Assembly (NCBI GenBank): GCA_902784615.1
Contig: CACZVN010000008.1
Location: 1-64,000, forward strand
Direction of reading: 5' to 3'
Origin: an uncultured Prevotellaceae bacterium
Lineage (GTDB): Bacteria > Bacteroidota > Bacteroidia > Bacteroidales > Bacteroidaceae
Length of the DNA: 64,000 bases
The translations under genes were made by a program, and so were the position numbers. This document shows positions 52,838-62,073 of this stretch, piece after piece; within the stretch, counting starts at the first letter, position 1; each line of letters begins with the position of its first letter. The notes below the pieces were generated by a model. That model saw only the letters and a program-made list of their open reading frames with translations. It did not search any database and was not told the DNA's origin.

Positions 52838-53296
52838 TTACTCGGGTACATATATAATATAGGGAGGCTGGTCTGCGATATGCAGCAGACTGTCCTTGTT
52901 CTGTTTCAGGGCATCAAGTACATGGCTCTCGCGACATTTCTCCGTCAGAGTACTGGAACAGGAGAGAGCCTTGTACTTTGCATCGAGCAATTCCTTCTCC
53001 AGTTTGTCGATGGCGATCAGATCCTGTTGGCACTGGTAGCGGATGGCTACATAGGCAATGCAGAATACCACCATCAGCACGAAGAGCCAGATCTGTCGGC
53101 GCACCATCTCTGCCGTCAGGAAGTCACCGCCGAGGATGGTACGCAGGGTCAGGGAGGGAGTCAGCTTCGGATCTTCCTCGCTTGCCTTCTCCTTGATCAA
53201 TTGGATGGTTTTTTTGGCCTGCTCCTTCATCTCGGCAGCCTCTTCTGTCGCCGTCTGTTCGATCTCCAGTTCTATGTCGTCCTTCTTACTCATCAC
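52838..53296 (-). CDS. FtsL-like division protein
   Basis: A 152-residue bitopic protein in the ftsL position between rsmH and ftsI. An acidic/basic N-terminal part (about 1-70), a TM helix about 70-90 (IWLFVLMVVFCIAYVAIRY), then a heptad-rich helix (LIAIDKLEKELLDAKYKALS), as in FtsL, which pairs with FtsB/DivIC. The cytoplasmic part is longer than in proteobacterial FtsL. Sequence identity is weak, so the call relies on topology and position. It overlaps rsmH by 11 bp. Confidence 0.8.
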   Translation of the reverse strand: MMSKKDDIELEIEQTATEEAAEMKEQAKKTIQLIKEKASEEDPKLTPSLTLRTILGGDFLTAEMVRRQIWLFVLMVVFCIAYVAIRYQCQQDLIAIDKLEKELLDAKYKALSCSSTLTEKCRESHVLDALKQNKDSLLHIADQPPYIIYVPE

Positions 53297-54221
53297 TCTT
53301 CACTTTTTCACTCTTCACTCCTATTCTCAGTTTGGCACTCCGACTACGGGGATTGCGCTGTTGCTCATCATCATCGGGTATGATCACCTTGCTGCCGACC
53401 TGTCGGAAGGGGGCCTCGATACGTCCGAAGAAATCCTGCTTTACCTTACCCTCGGCATTGCCGGCCTTCATGAAGTTCTTGACAATGCGGTCCTCCAGCG
53501 AGTGGTAGGTGATGACGGAGAGTCGTCCGCCTTCGCGGAGTAAGCCACTGGCTCCGTTCAACATCTCTTTCAGGGCATCCATCTCGTGGTTTACTTCAAT
53601 ACGGAGTGCCTGGAACAGTTTGGCGGTCTCTTTCTTCTCCCGCTCACGGGGGAAGAACTGCTCCGTGACCTGTAACAGATCTCCTGTCGTCAAGATAGCC
53701 TTCTCACTCCGCGCCTTTACGATAGCGGCAGCGATCTTCCGTGCGTTTTTCAGTTCACCGTAGAGATAGAAGATATCTGCTAGTTGATCTTCGTCGTAGG
53801 TACCGAGAATCTCCGCTGCCGTCATGCCAGCCCGTTTGTTCATCCGCATGTCGAGAGGCGCGTCGAAACGGAAAGAGAAACCGCGTGTCTCATCATCGAA
53901 ATGATGGCTGGAGACTCCAAGGTCTGCCAATAGTCCGTCAATCTGCTCTACATCATAGTAGCGCATCCAGTTGCGAAGATACCTGAAGTTGCTTCTGACG
54001 AATGTGAACCGGTCGTCATGGAGGATATTTCTCTCGGCATCTTCGTCTTGGTCGAAACTGTACAGGTGACCACTCTTGCCAAGTCGTCGCAGGATCTCCC
54101 GACTATGCCCTCCACCGCCGAAAGTGACATCAACATAAACACCGTCGGGCTTGATGTCAAGCCCGTCGATGCTCTCCTGAAGGAGTACTGGAGTGTGATA
54201 TGTCTCAGCGGTTGTGATCAT
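53286..54221 (-). CDS. rsmH: 16S rRNA (cytosine-1402 N4) methyltransferase
   Basis: A 311-residue SAM-dependent enzyme (older name MraW). SAM motif YVDVTFGGGGHSREIL, LADLGVSSHHFDDETRGFSF and the C-terminal SYHSLEDRIVKNFM with NPRSRSAKLR are all family hallmarks. Overlaps mraZ by 4 bp (ATGA) and the FtsL-like gene by 11 bp. Confidence 0.97.
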   Translation of the reverse strand: MITTAETYHTPVLLQESIDGLDIKPDGVYVDVTFGGGGHSREILRRLGKSGHLYSFDQDEDAERNILHDDRFTFVRSNFRYLRNWMRYYDVEQIDGLLADLGVSSHHFDDETRGFSFRFDAPLDMRMNKRAGMTAAEILGTYDEDQLADIFYLYGELKNARKIAAAIVKARSEKAILTTGDLLQVTEQFFPREREKKETAKLFQALRIEVNHEMDALKEMLNGASGLLREGGRLSVITYHSLEDRIVKNFMKAGNAEGKVKQDFFGRIEAPFRQVGSKVIIPDDDEQQRNPRSRSAKLRIGVKSEKVKSDE

Positions 54222-54673
54222 AAGGCATCACTGGTGTTCATGATATTTTCAAATTCCGTGCCGAACTCCTCGTCAGTCATAAGGGTTTGAGACAGATTCT
54301 TCGGCGACCAGATCTCTATGGTGTCGTCCATACCAATAAACTGGATGTCCTGATCAATCTCGGCTATCTTTTGCAGGCGTTTGGAGATCAGAAAACGGCC
54401 GTTGCCGTCGAGGTTGACCACCTCTGCTTCCGACACGAACTGTCGGAACATCTGCTGGTGGGCAGGCTTCCATGGACGAAGTTGGGCCTTCAGCATATCC
54501 AGTCGTGTGTTCCATACGCTTTCCGGGTAAAGCACCAGACATTTCTGGAAGACATCCCTGCGCAGCACCAGATTTTCCTCGCCTGATGCCTGTAGCACCT
54601 TGCGGAAAACGGCTGGCAGGAAGGCCCTTCCCTTCACATCAGTCTTGGCTTCAATATTACCTAAAAAACGCAT
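54218..54673 (-). CDS. mraZ: Transcriptional regulator MraZ
   Basis: A 151-residue AbrB-like protein with two MraZ domains (about 5-60 and 80-130), including DVKGRAFLPAVFRKVL and DGNGRFLISKRLQK. MraZ binds repeats upstream of its own operon and controls the division cluster. First gene of the mraZ-ftsZ run; a TAATTTTG box (54701-54708, minus strand) is a possible -7 element but has no clear -33 partner, and no GTGGG-type repeat is obvious beyond two CCCCAC words at about 54719-54747. Confidence 0.95.
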   Translation of the reverse strand: MRFLGNIEAKTDVKGRAFLPAVFRKVLQASGEENLVLRRDVFQKCLVLYPESVWNTRLDMLKAQLRPWKPAHQQMFRQFVSEAEVVNLDGNGRFLISKRLQKIAEIDQDIQFIGMDDTIEIWSPKNLSQTLMTDEEFGTEFENIMNTSDAL

Positions 54674-54829
54674 ATGTACATATTTTAATGAATTCGGTTA
54701 CAAAATTATATAAAATTCCCCCACATCCCGCCACTTTACCCCACTTTTTTAAGTTTTTAACTTTATTTATTGATTTAAACCCTCTGCGTGTATAAAATAC
54801 ATTTAAAAAGAAACAATTTCTTTCGTTTT

Positions 54830-54863
54830 TTTGCTCAGATTTGAAAGAAATGTGCTATTTTTG
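54830..54863 (+). promoter_or_regulatory. Promoter of the glycine-lipid genes
   Basis: TTTG (54830-54833), 22 bp, TATTTTTG (54856-54863), 28 bp before the glsA start. Confidence 0.6.
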
Positions 54864-54890
54864 CAGCTCGTAAGTGTTTTGTGTAGAGAA

Positions 54891-55715
54891 ATGGCAACTG
54901 TCACGGAGAAAACGATTGACATTGACAAGATCCTGAAAGGGAAAATGGGTGCGAAGACAAAGTTCGTGCCGCGTCCGTTGGTGAACTGGCTGAAGCGCAT
55001 TGCGCATCAGGATCAGGTGAATGCGTTCCTGTGGGAAAGTCGTGACAAAACAGGTGTTGACTGGTTGGAGGAATGTGTCAAGTACCTCGATATGACCCTA
55101 GAGGTGGAGGGTAGGGAGAACCTGCCAGCTCCCGATGACGGACGGCTTTATACCTTTGTCAGCAACCATCCTCTGGGAGGACAGGACGGTGTGGCTCTCG
55201 GTGCTATTATCGGACGGTTCTATGACGGCCGCTTCCGCTATCTGGTCAATGACCTGCTGATGAACCTCCCAGGATTGGCTCCGCTCTGCATCCCCATCAA
55301 TAAGACTGGCAGTCAGAGCCGTAATTTCCCTGCGATGGTTGAGGCTGGTTTCCAGAGCGACAACCATATGTTGATGTTCCCTGCGGGCATCTGTTCACGT
55401 CGCCATCATGGAGTCATTGCCGACATTCCATGGAAGAAGACGTTTATTTCCAAGAGTGTGGAGTATCAGCGTGACGTGGTGCCTATCCACTTCAGTGGGC
55501 GAAACAGTAGTTTTTTCTACCGTCTGGCCAATATCAGCGACAAGTATCTCCCATTCAACATGGCGATGCTGTTTTTGGCCGATGAAATGTACAAGAATGT
55601 GCACAAGACCTTTCAGGTGAAGATCGGCAAACCCATTCCCTGGCAGACCTTCGATAAGAGCAAAAACCCGATGGAATGGGCACAATTTGTCAGAGAAAGA
55701 GTCTATTCTCTATAA
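54891..55715 (+). CDS. glsA: Glycine-lipid O-acyltransferase (PlsC-like)
   Basis: A 274-residue acyltransferase from ATG 54891; the longer frame from 54831 would run through the promoter. The PlsC-like catalytic block is SNHPLGGQDGVALG, with LCIPINKTGSQSRN and MFPAGICSRR as later acceptor-site motifs. In Bacteroides the GlsB-GlsA pair makes N-acyl-3-acyloxy glycine lipids; GlsA adds the second, ester-linked fatty acid. Its neighbour 33 bp downstream matches GlsB, which supports the call; a general lysophospholipid acyltransferase is the alternative. Confidence 0.78.
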   Translation: MATVTEKTIDIDKILKGKMGAKTKFVPRPLVNWLKRIAHQDQVNAFLWESRDKTGVDWLEECVKYLDMTLEVEGRENLPAPDDGRLYTFVSNHPLGGQDGVALGAIIGRFYDGRFRYLVNDLLMNLPGLAPLCIPINKTGSQSRNFPAMVEAGFQSDNHMLMFPAGICSRRHHGVIADIPWKKTFISKSVEYQRDVVPIHFSGRNSSFFYRLANISDKYLPFNMAMLFLADEMYKNVHKTFQVKIGKPIPWQTFDKSKNPMEWAQFVRERVYSL

Positions 55716-55748
55716 AACCAATCACTATTATTCCCTAACCAAGAAGCA

Positions 55749-56738
55749 ATGGAACAAGAGATCATCCAGCCTATCAGCAAAGACATCCTCAAGAGTGAAC
55801 TGACACCTGACCGTCAGCTCCGTATGACCAACAAGAGTCATAACGAGATCTATGTCATCACAGCCCATAATGCACCGAATGTGATGAAGGAGATCGGTCG
55901 TCTGCGTGAAGTGGTCTTCCGTGAGGCTGGCGGTGGTACGGGCAAAGACATGGATATCGATGAATTCGACATCTGTGAGAATTGTTATAAGCAGTTGATT
56001 GTTTGGAATCCCGAAGCAGAGGAGATCATCGGCGGTTACCGATATCTGGAGGGTACGGAGTGGGACTTGGACGATCAAGGACAGCCAATCCTCGCCACCA
56101 GTCACATGTTCCATTTCTCGGAGAAGTTCCTGAAGGAGTACATGCCATATACCATTGAGTTGGGTCGCTCGTTTGTGTCGCTGCCCTATCAGAGTTCGCG
56201 CATGGGTGCCAAGAGCCTTTTTGCGCTTGATAACCTGTGGGACGGCTTGGGAGCCCTGACGGTCATTAAACCCAACGTCCGCTTTTTCTTTGGTAAGATG
56301 ACAATGTATCCGTCGTATATCCGTAAGGGCCGTGACATGATTCTCTATTTTCTGAAGAAGTATTTTGATGACAAGGAACAGTTGATTATCCCGATGAAAC
56401 CGCTGAAATTGGAGTCCGATCCTGCAGAACTTGAGAAGTTCTTCTCTGGGAAAAACTTTAAGGAGGACTACCGCATTATGAATACGGAGATCCGAAAGCT
56501 TGGCTATAATATTCCGCCACTAGTGAATGCCTATATGAACCTCTCGCCGACGATGAAACTGTTTGGGACGGCTATCAACTACGGTTTCGGCGATGTGGAA
56601 GAGACAGGTATCCTGATTGCTGTGGAGGAGATCTTCGAGGAGAAGCGCGTGCGCCATATAGACTCATTCATCAAGGAACACCCTGAGGCCATGAAGATTA
56701 CCAGTGGAGCCAACAAGGTTATCTACAAGGAACATTAA
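55749..56738 (+). CDS. glsB: Glycine N-acyltransferase (GNAT, OlsB/hemolysin-like)
   Basis: A 329-residue GNAT-fold acyltransferase of the OlsB-like group (IGRLREVVFREAGGGTGKDM, DEFDICENCYKQLIVWNPEA, ELGRSFVSLPYQSSRMGAKS). In Bacteroides GlsB joins a hydroxy fatty acid from acyl-ACP to the glycine amino group, the first step to glycine and serine-glycine lipids of the membrane. Here the acyltransferase order is glsA then glsB in one transcript. Function by family and pairing; substrate not tested. Confidence 0.8.
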   Translation: MEQEIIQPISKDILKSELTPDRQLRMTNKSHNEIYVITAHNAPNVMKEIGRLREVVFREAGGGTGKDMDIDEFDICENCYKQLIVWNPEAEEIIGGYRYLEGTEWDLDDQGQPILATSHMFHFSEKFLKEYMPYTIELGRSFVSLPYQSSRMGAKSLFALDNLWDGLGALTVIKPNVRFFFGKMTMYPSYIRKGRDMILYFLKKYFDDKEQLIIPMKPLKLESDPAELEKFFSGKNFKEDYRIMNTEIRKLGYNIPPLVNAYMNLSPTMKLFGTAINYGFGDVEETGILIAVEEIFEEKRVRHIDSFIKEHPEAMKITSGANKVIYKEH

Positions 56739-56774
56739 GCGTGGAGAGAGTTTTAACCTAAAGATAACATACGT

Positions 56775-56808
56775 TTTGGGCTAATTTGGGAAAAACATCG
56801 TATCTTTG
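56775..56808 (+). promoter_or_regulatory. Promoter of the 268-aa membrane protein gene
   Basis: TTTG (56775-56778), 22 bp, TATCTTTG (56801-56808), 24 bp before the ATG at 56833. Confidence 0.65.
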
Positions 56809-56832
56809 CACACGAAAAGCGGTGCGAAGGAG

Positions 56833-57639
56833 ATGAAGAAAGCGCTATTATACCTATTATTGGCACTTGGCATCACGATTGCCGGTCTGTTGCTTGGCGG
56901 AGCCCTGGTGGGATTCGTCACTGGTTTTATTGACGGGTATCGTGAGAATCATCCTGGCACAACGAACCCCGAACACGTCATGTATTACGTGATGGGAGCG
57001 AGTTTTGTGTTGATTTGTGTGGTGCTCCAGCTGGTGTTTCTTAAGCGAGGTTTTGCCAGTTACAGTAGGGGGCTCATTCCCCAAGGGCAACTGTGGAAAC
57101 TGATTGTGTTGACGATGATGGTAATGAGTGGTATGGCGATGATCTACCTGACCATCCATAACCCGATAGCAGAGACAGCCAGCACGCTGATGGGTGAGCC
57201 GGATAAGGAGAACTTGCTTCTGCATCTCTGGTTGTACGGACACCCATGGTGTTCCATACCCCTTTACGCCTTATTGGAAGTTACTGGCGACCTGGTGCTT
57301 TTTGGCGGCGTACTGCGAGCCCTGTTGGAGTGGAAGCACCGTCCCATGCTGGTGATAGGTATCTCCACGTTGGTGATGGGAGGTGTGTTTTGGCTGTTTG
57401 CCGAAAATCCGCTATTGATATGTCTCTCGATGGTCATGTTTATGATCGAGGGGTGGATTTATGAGTGTACGCGGAGCGTCATCCCCTTGGCATGTGGCGA
57501 TGCGTTCTTTTGGATAGTTGCCTTCCTGTTAATGGGTAAAGATCTCTCGTCGTGGTACTATCTTGGTGGCTTCGTACTAATCCTGCCCTCACTGTTTTAC
57601 CTCATCAAAGTGACGGATCTCTTCAAGCCTATTGACTAA
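56833..57639 (+). CDS. Polytopic membrane protein, possibly CPBP-related
   Basis: A 268-residue protein with about eight hydrophobic segments. The region around LEVTGDLVLFGGVLRALLEW and the following helices resemble the CPBP (Abi/CAAX protease-like) fold, but the usual E-E-x-x-x-R pair is not seen, so peptidase activity is doubtful. The start at 56833 is set by the promoter that ends at 56808. Its stop overlaps the convergent response-regulator stop. Function unknown. Confidence 0.6.
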   Translation: MKKALLYLLLALGITIAGLLLGGALVGFVTGFIDGYRENHPGTTNPEHVMYYVMGASFVLICVVLQLVFLKRGFASYSRGLIPQGQLWKLIVLTMMVMSGMAMIYLTIHNPIAETASTLMGEPDKENLLLHLWLYGHPWCSIPLYALLEVTGDLVLFGGVLRALLEWKHRPMLVIGISTLVMGGVFWLFAENPLLICLSMVMFMIEGWIYECTRSVIPLACGDAFFWIVAFLLMGKDLSSWYYLGGFVLILPSLFYLIKVTDLFKPID

Positions 57640-58337
57640 TCGTTGATGAGCAGTTGGAGGCCGATGCCGCGGACGGTCTTGAGGGTAATGCGTGGCTCGT
57701 CAGCCAGCAGTTTTCTGAGTTTATTGACGAAGACGTCAAGTGAGCGTGAGGCGAAGTAGTCGTCCTCCGTATTCCAAAAGCGGCTGAGAATGGCTTCGCG
57801 GCGTACTACGTTGTTTTTGTTGTCGGCTAAGATTGCCAATATCTGTGCTTCGCGCTGGGTGATGGTCTGCGAGGCGTTGGTATCGTCATCACGCAGGGTG
57901 GCGTGGTCGGCATCGAGGGTGTATTTACCGAGTTTGTAGTGGCTTGTCTCTTTCTGTGTCTTAGCCCCTCCACGCATCTTCATCAAGGCTTGGATATGGG
58001 CGTCAAGTTCCTCGGGTACAAAAGGCTTTTTCACGTAGTTGTTGATGCCCAGGCGATAGCCCGCTTTCACATCGTTGGGTGAGGTGAGGGCTGAGGTGAA
58101 GATGATGATCACGTCACCGTCGGTTTCGCGGATGCGCTCCACCATCTCGAAACCGTTCATGACGGGCATGTCAATATCAGAGATAATCACGTCGGGGTGG
58201 GTTTCTTCCCACATTTTCACGCCTTCTTTTCCGTTTGAGGCTGTGCTCACTTCGTAACCACCGATAATATCTTCCAGACCTGTCTTTTCAATGTAGGCCA
58301 GCGACTCGTCGTCTTCAACTAACAGTAATTTAATCAT
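57636..58337 (-). CDS. OmpR-family response regulator
   Basis: A 233-residue regulator from ATG 58337: receiver domain with acidic pocket E8/D9/D10, phospho-acceptor D54 in ISDIDMPVMNGFEM, and the switch lysine in YVKKPFVPEEL; then a winged-helix trans_reg_C domain (about 130-233, ending in KTVRGIGLQLLIND). It starts 4 bp after the histidine kinase stop and closes the TonB operon, so it is the partner of that kinase. Likely an autoregulator of the operon (inference). Confidence 0.93.
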   Translation of the reverse strand: MIKLLLVEDDESLAYIEKTGLEDIIGGYEVSTASNGKEGVKMWEETHPDVIISDIDMPVMNGFEMVERIRETDGDVIIIFTSALTSPNDVKAGYRLGINNYVKKPFVPEELDAHIQALMKMRGGAKTQKETSHYKLGKYTLDADHATLRDDDTNASQTITQREAQILAILADNKNNVVRREAILSRFWNTEDDYFASRSLDVFVNKLRKLLADEPRITLKTVRGIGLQLLIND

Positions 58338-58341
58338 ATCT

Positions 58342-59667
58342 TTAATTATTCTTAGGGATATATAGGGTAAATTCAGAAAACTTATCTTTCTCACTTGACA
58401 CGGTGACCTTACCGCCATGGGCCTGCATCACCTGATCGACATAGTTTAGTCCGAGTCCGAAGCCGGAGACGCCACCCTTGCGGTTTTTCTCGTGGATGGC
58501 GGCACGCCCGAACTTGTCGAAGATGATTTGCTGTTCTTCCTTTGAGATGCCGATGCCGTTGTCGCGTACTTTCAGGAGCACGTACTTGTCCGTATCGAAG
58601 GTCTTGATGCTCATTTCAATCTCGTCCTTTGAGTATTTGACGGCATTGTCGATAAGGTTGGCAACGGCCTCCGTCAGATACTGCTCGTCGGCTAGCACGT
58701 TTTTCACCTTCAGGTCGGTGGTAATCTCAATGGGTTTCGTGGCTTTGGCCTTCGCTTTTTCAACGAGGTCGTTGATAATGGGCTCAATAAAGATGTCCCA
58801 CTTGTTCAGAATCAGTTTCTTGTTCTCAAGTTTCGAGATGGTCAATAGCTTATTGACAAGGGCCAACAGATGCTCCGCCTCGTCCTCGATGATCGAGTAG
58901 TACTTCTCCTTAATCTGCGGTTTGTCATCAACCTTGCCGCTGTGCAGGAAGTGTGCACCCATGATAATGCTCGACAGGGGTGATTTCATGTCGTGTACCA
59001 TAGCATATGAGAAGTCGTTGCGCAGTTCGGCCATCTGCTCCTGTTCAGTGATGAACCGCAACAGTTGGACGATGATGATGGCAAAGAATCCAAGGATGAT
59101 GGCACTGATCAGGAACAGCGGGCTCAGCCTTTGTGCCAGTTCGGGGTAAGGGTTGTTGAGGGCAAGTTGAATAGCCTTCGACTGGTCACGGCGGATGCTG
59201 ACAGGTTTGGTGAGCAAAGACCAGGAACTGTTTTCGTCGTTGTTCTGCCTAAGCACCTTTCCCTTGGCATCGATCTCCAAAACAGTGACGTTACGGTTGA
59301 TATGTGCCACACTCAACAGAGAATCGACAAGCGTCGCCACGTTGTCAAGTGAGATCTCCGAGTGGTATTTCCGGTTCAACGCGTCGTTCATGCCTTCTAC
59401 GGAGGAGGCCAGCGACAGGTTACCCCGCGATTGGGGCAGACTGAGCGTGTCGCCCTCTGTCACAATTTCCGCACGACTGTAACTCTCGTAGAACATGGCC
59501 CACGACAGTTGGTTGCCAGCCCGCTCCGTGATGTCCTTCGTCGCTGAGCGGTAGGTCATCCACATATAGATGGTCAGCAGTAGCAACACCGCCACGGCAC
59601 TTATCATCGAAACATATTTATATCTGTTGCTATGCATGTTGCCTGCAATCTCATTTAGGGAAGTCAT
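58342..59667 (-). CDS. Membrane sensor histidine kinase
   Basis: A 441-residue kinase: TM1 about 18-39, extracytoplasmic sensor about 40-178, TM2 about 181-204, H-box with H225 (AMVHDMKSPLSS), then HATPase_c with N-box EAVANLIDNAVKYS, DNGIGIS and GFGLGLNYV. No HAMP domain is evident. The start overlaps the upstream gene by 17 bp; M11 (59637) is an alternative start. Partner of the regulator 4 bp downstream; the extracytoplasmic part could sense the co-encoded TonB system (inference). Confidence 0.92.
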   Translation of the reverse strand: MTSLNEIAGNMHSNRYKYVSMISAVAVLLLLTIYMWMTYRSATKDITERAGNQLSWAMFYESYSRAEIVTEGDTLSLPQSRGNLSLASSVEGMNDALNRKYHSEISLDNVATLVDSLLSVAHINRNVTVLEIDAKGKVLRQNNDENSSWSLLTKPVSIRRDQSKAIQLALNNPYPELAQRLSPLFLISAIILGFFAIIIVQLLRFITEQEQMAELRNDFSYAMVHDMKSPLSSIIMGAHFLHSGKVDDKPQIKEKYYSIIEDEAEHLLALVNKLLTISKLENKKLILNKWDIFIEPIINDLVEKAKAKATKPIEITTDLKVKNVLADEQYLTEAVANLIDNAVKYSKDEIEMSIKTFDTDKYVLLKVRDNGIGISKEEQQIIFDKFGRAAIHEKNRKGGVSGFGLGLNYVDQVMQAHGGKVTVSSEKDKFSEFTLYIPKNN

Positions 59668-60886
59668 ACTCTAGATACTGCATATTTTGCTCGATAGGAT
59701 AGTTCGTGAGTCGTCCAGAGCGTGTTATAAACGTCAATATGCCATTATATACGGTATTACCAAATGTGAATTGATCAGTGTAGATGTTGATATAGTGGAT
59801 ACGGCGGGCATCATATTTCATCAGTCGTTCTACGTCGAAGACTGGCATTCCGTCAATCAGCACCAATGTTGGCAAAGAAGTATTGTATTGATCTTGTTCT
59901 TTGCGGACAAACAATTGTGACACGTCATTGATCTTCTTTTTTGTGACGCAGGTCACATATTCAAGTAGCACTTCCCTAATAGTGCGAAACTGACGGTACT
60001 CGTCAAGATTGTAGGTCTGATCAGGTCTGGTGCCAAATACGGTTTCGTCATAGTCATAGTCTAATGTAACGTCAGATGCCATAGCCTTCTGGTGTCGCTG
60101 CATGTCGATGGAGCGGGATTCCACCTCACTGCGCTTGTAATGGAATACGAGATGTGGGAGCTTCTTAGGGAGTAAGGTGGCATACGGATTTGTCATCTCG
60201 ATAGGCAGGCTCACGCCTGTGGATGACATGGCAGAGAGTACTAACGGTCGTTTGCCATGGATGCCGTAGGTGTAGAATACGGCCATGGAGTCGTTAACCA
60301 TTTGTCCCTCAAAATAATGTATCTGCTTGCCTACGATACTTAGGGAAGGACGGATTTGACTACCACTGAAAGTCTTGCCGTCATGGCTGTTCTCGACACG
60401 TGCCTTGATGATATGACCTTCTATCTCACGTATGTCAACAGCTTTTTCGCTTACCAAATCAGCCATAGAAAAGCCATCGCCTTCGGCTATCGACGAATAA
60501 CTCAACGAGTCAGGATGCGAGTTTCTGATCCACTGGATATCGTCGTCCTTACTCTTACGGAGAGGGTTTACCACAGCGATAAGCTTATGAGACACTTGGG
60601 CGTTGTGACGGGAATAAACAGACAATACATAGTATCCACTATGAAGGTGGGAAGGTAGTTCGAGAACACCAGTTCCATGACCTTCTTTAAGACCTACTGC
60701 AACACCAGCCGCCAATCCATGGCTATCACATAGTTCTGCGTAAGCTATGATGGCATCGTCGTCAGTCACGTTGATTTCCATGGCCTCACCGGCAAGATAC
60801 CATGTGCGGGCTGTTTCTATATCTACAGCAAAGGCGCTCAAGGTTAGCACCATCGCAGCTATCAGTGACAATATTCTATTACTCAT
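59651..60886 (-). CDS. Exported protein with a C-terminal TonB-plug-like domain
   Basis: A 411-residue exported protein (signal peptide MSNRILSLIAAMVLTLSAFA). N-terminal MG2/carboxypeptidase-like beta domain about 20-130 (ARTWYLAGEAMEINVT). The C-terminal part (LPTLVLIDGMPVFDVERLMK, then IYTDQFTFGNTVYNGILTFI) resembles the plug domain of SusC/TonB receptors, but no barrel follows. Start at 60886, which is 12 bp after the DUF4249 stop. Probably periplasmic or surface-attached, working with the receptor; function unknown. Confidence 0.7.
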   Translation of the reverse strand: MSNRILSLIAAMVLTLSAFAVDIETARTWYLAGEAMEINVTDDDAIIAYAELCDSHGLAAGVAVGLKEGHGTGVLELPSHLHSGYYVLSVYSRHNAQVSHKLIAVVNPLRKSKDDDIQWIRNSHPDSLSYSSIAEGDGFSMADLVSEKAVDIREIEGHIIKARVENSHDGKTFSGSQIRPSLSIVGKQIHYFEGQMVNDSMAVFYTYGIHGKRPLVLSAMSSTGVSLPIEMTNPYATLLPKKLPHLVFHYKRSEVESRSIDMQRHQKAMASDVTLDYDYDETVFGTRPDQTYNLDEYRQFRTIREVLLEYVTCVTKKKINDVSQLFVRKEQDQYNTSLPTLVLIDGMPVFDVERLMKYDARRIHYINIYTDQFTFGNTVYNGILTFITRSGRLTNYPIEQNMQYLEYDFPK

Positions 60887-60897
60887 CTTCAATATAT

Positions 60898-62070
60898 TTA
60901 ATCTTGCCAATAATCAGGTTTCACATCAGTGGCACCTCTTAATCTGACATCAAGTTGATAGTCGTAGGCCCAGGCTGTTTGCAACTTGCCACCAGGCCTA
61001 TATCTTTCATCTTTCCATTCGCACAGGTACATGCCCTCTTTCGTTACCATTTGGTAGCAGATTTGCTCATCACAATCTTCGAGCCATAGGCGGGCGTCTT
61101 TCTTATAAGGGTGGTCGATAGAGTAATCCTTAGGAATGAGGAAGAACCTGTATTCGCTGGTATTCAACGCGCATCCCACAAATCCTATCACGTGCTTATT
61201 TGACGTAAGACAATGGATATTGGTAGGCAGGGCAGAGGGTAACGGTGTGAACAATCCCCCCATCTCTGTGCTTGTCTGGCGCCGGGCAGATTCATATTCG
61301 TACTCAGCCTTTGAGATGGCACGCTGATGTATCAGACCACTGTACTTATAATACATACGTTCATCGGCACGATCTATATCGTAGAGTTTGGCTTTTCGGA
61401 TGTGCTGGCCTTCGTAACTAGCGCTTGAACCAACCAGAATTGATGTGCCCGTTATACTTTTCCATCCACGCGACGGGAACTGGTAAGGATCAAAGACTGG
61501 GGAAGATGTCTTGATATCGAAATATATCTGGGTGGTGTAATCTGGATGCACTTCCCATGTCTCTTCGTATGTCCACGAATAGTAATTCAACTTATTAGGA
61601 TCGAAGGGGGCATCGGGTGTTACAAGCACATCGAGATTACTTTCAGGTGTCTCCTGCAACACGTTCACTTCTGAAATATTTTCTGTACGAAGAGGTTTCT
61701 GGGGGTCTGACTCATAGACCTCGCCATCTGTTTCGATATGCAGATAATATCCCACATCAGGATTGAGGTCACCAATCTGACAGGAATAATAGCCATCGGC
61801 GGCCTGTGCCTGATATTCAGAGCCGTCAGTTCCACGTACAATGACTGTTGCTCCCGTAACCAACCGAGGTAGATTGGAAGAATTAAGCGTCTGCGTACGC
61901 GAGAGGATAAACTTATTCAATTGGGAAGAACATATCGAGCCTTCGACAACGAGCAAGTCGGAATCCTCTGACGGAACGTCTGCATTATATTCTTCAATAC
62001 AGCCAGACAGCGTAGATATGCTTACCATTAAGCATAACACCATATATATAGAGTTTCTTAATTTCATCAT
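60898..62070 (-). CDS. DUF4249-family outer-membrane lipoprotein
   Basis: A 390-residue lipoprotein (LSGC lipobox). The start of the mature part (LLVVEGSICSSQLNKFILSR, then ATVIVRGTDGSEYQAQAADG) matches DUF4249, a family usually encoded next to TonB receptors and thought to act like a surface partner. Here it starts 3 bp after the receptor stop. Ligand unknown. Confidence 0.85.
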   Translation of the reverse strand: MMKLRNSIYMVLCLMVSISTLSGCIEEYNADVPSEDSDLLVVEGSICSSQLNKFILSRTQTLNSSNLPRLVTGATVIVRGTDGSEYQAQAADGYYSCQIGDLNPDVGYYLHIETDGEVYESDPQKPLRTENISEVNVLQETPESNLDVLVTPDAPFDPNKLNYYSWTYEETWEVHPDYTTQIYFDIKTSSPVFDPYQFPSRGWKSITGTSILVGSSASYEGQHIRKAKLYDIDRADERMYYKYSGLIHQRAISKAEYEYESARRQTSTEMGGLFTPLPSALPTNIHCLTSNKHVIGFVGCALNTSEYRFFLIPKDYSIDHPYKKDARLWLEDCDEQICYQMVTKEGMYLCEWKDERYRPGGKLQTAWAYDYQLDVRLRGATDVKPDYWQD

Positions 62071-62073
62071 ATC

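Noticed and set aside
56833-57639. CPBP/CAAX-type protease
   Set aside because: Helices fit but the catalytic E-E-x-x-x-R motif is not seen, so only a loose relation is stated.
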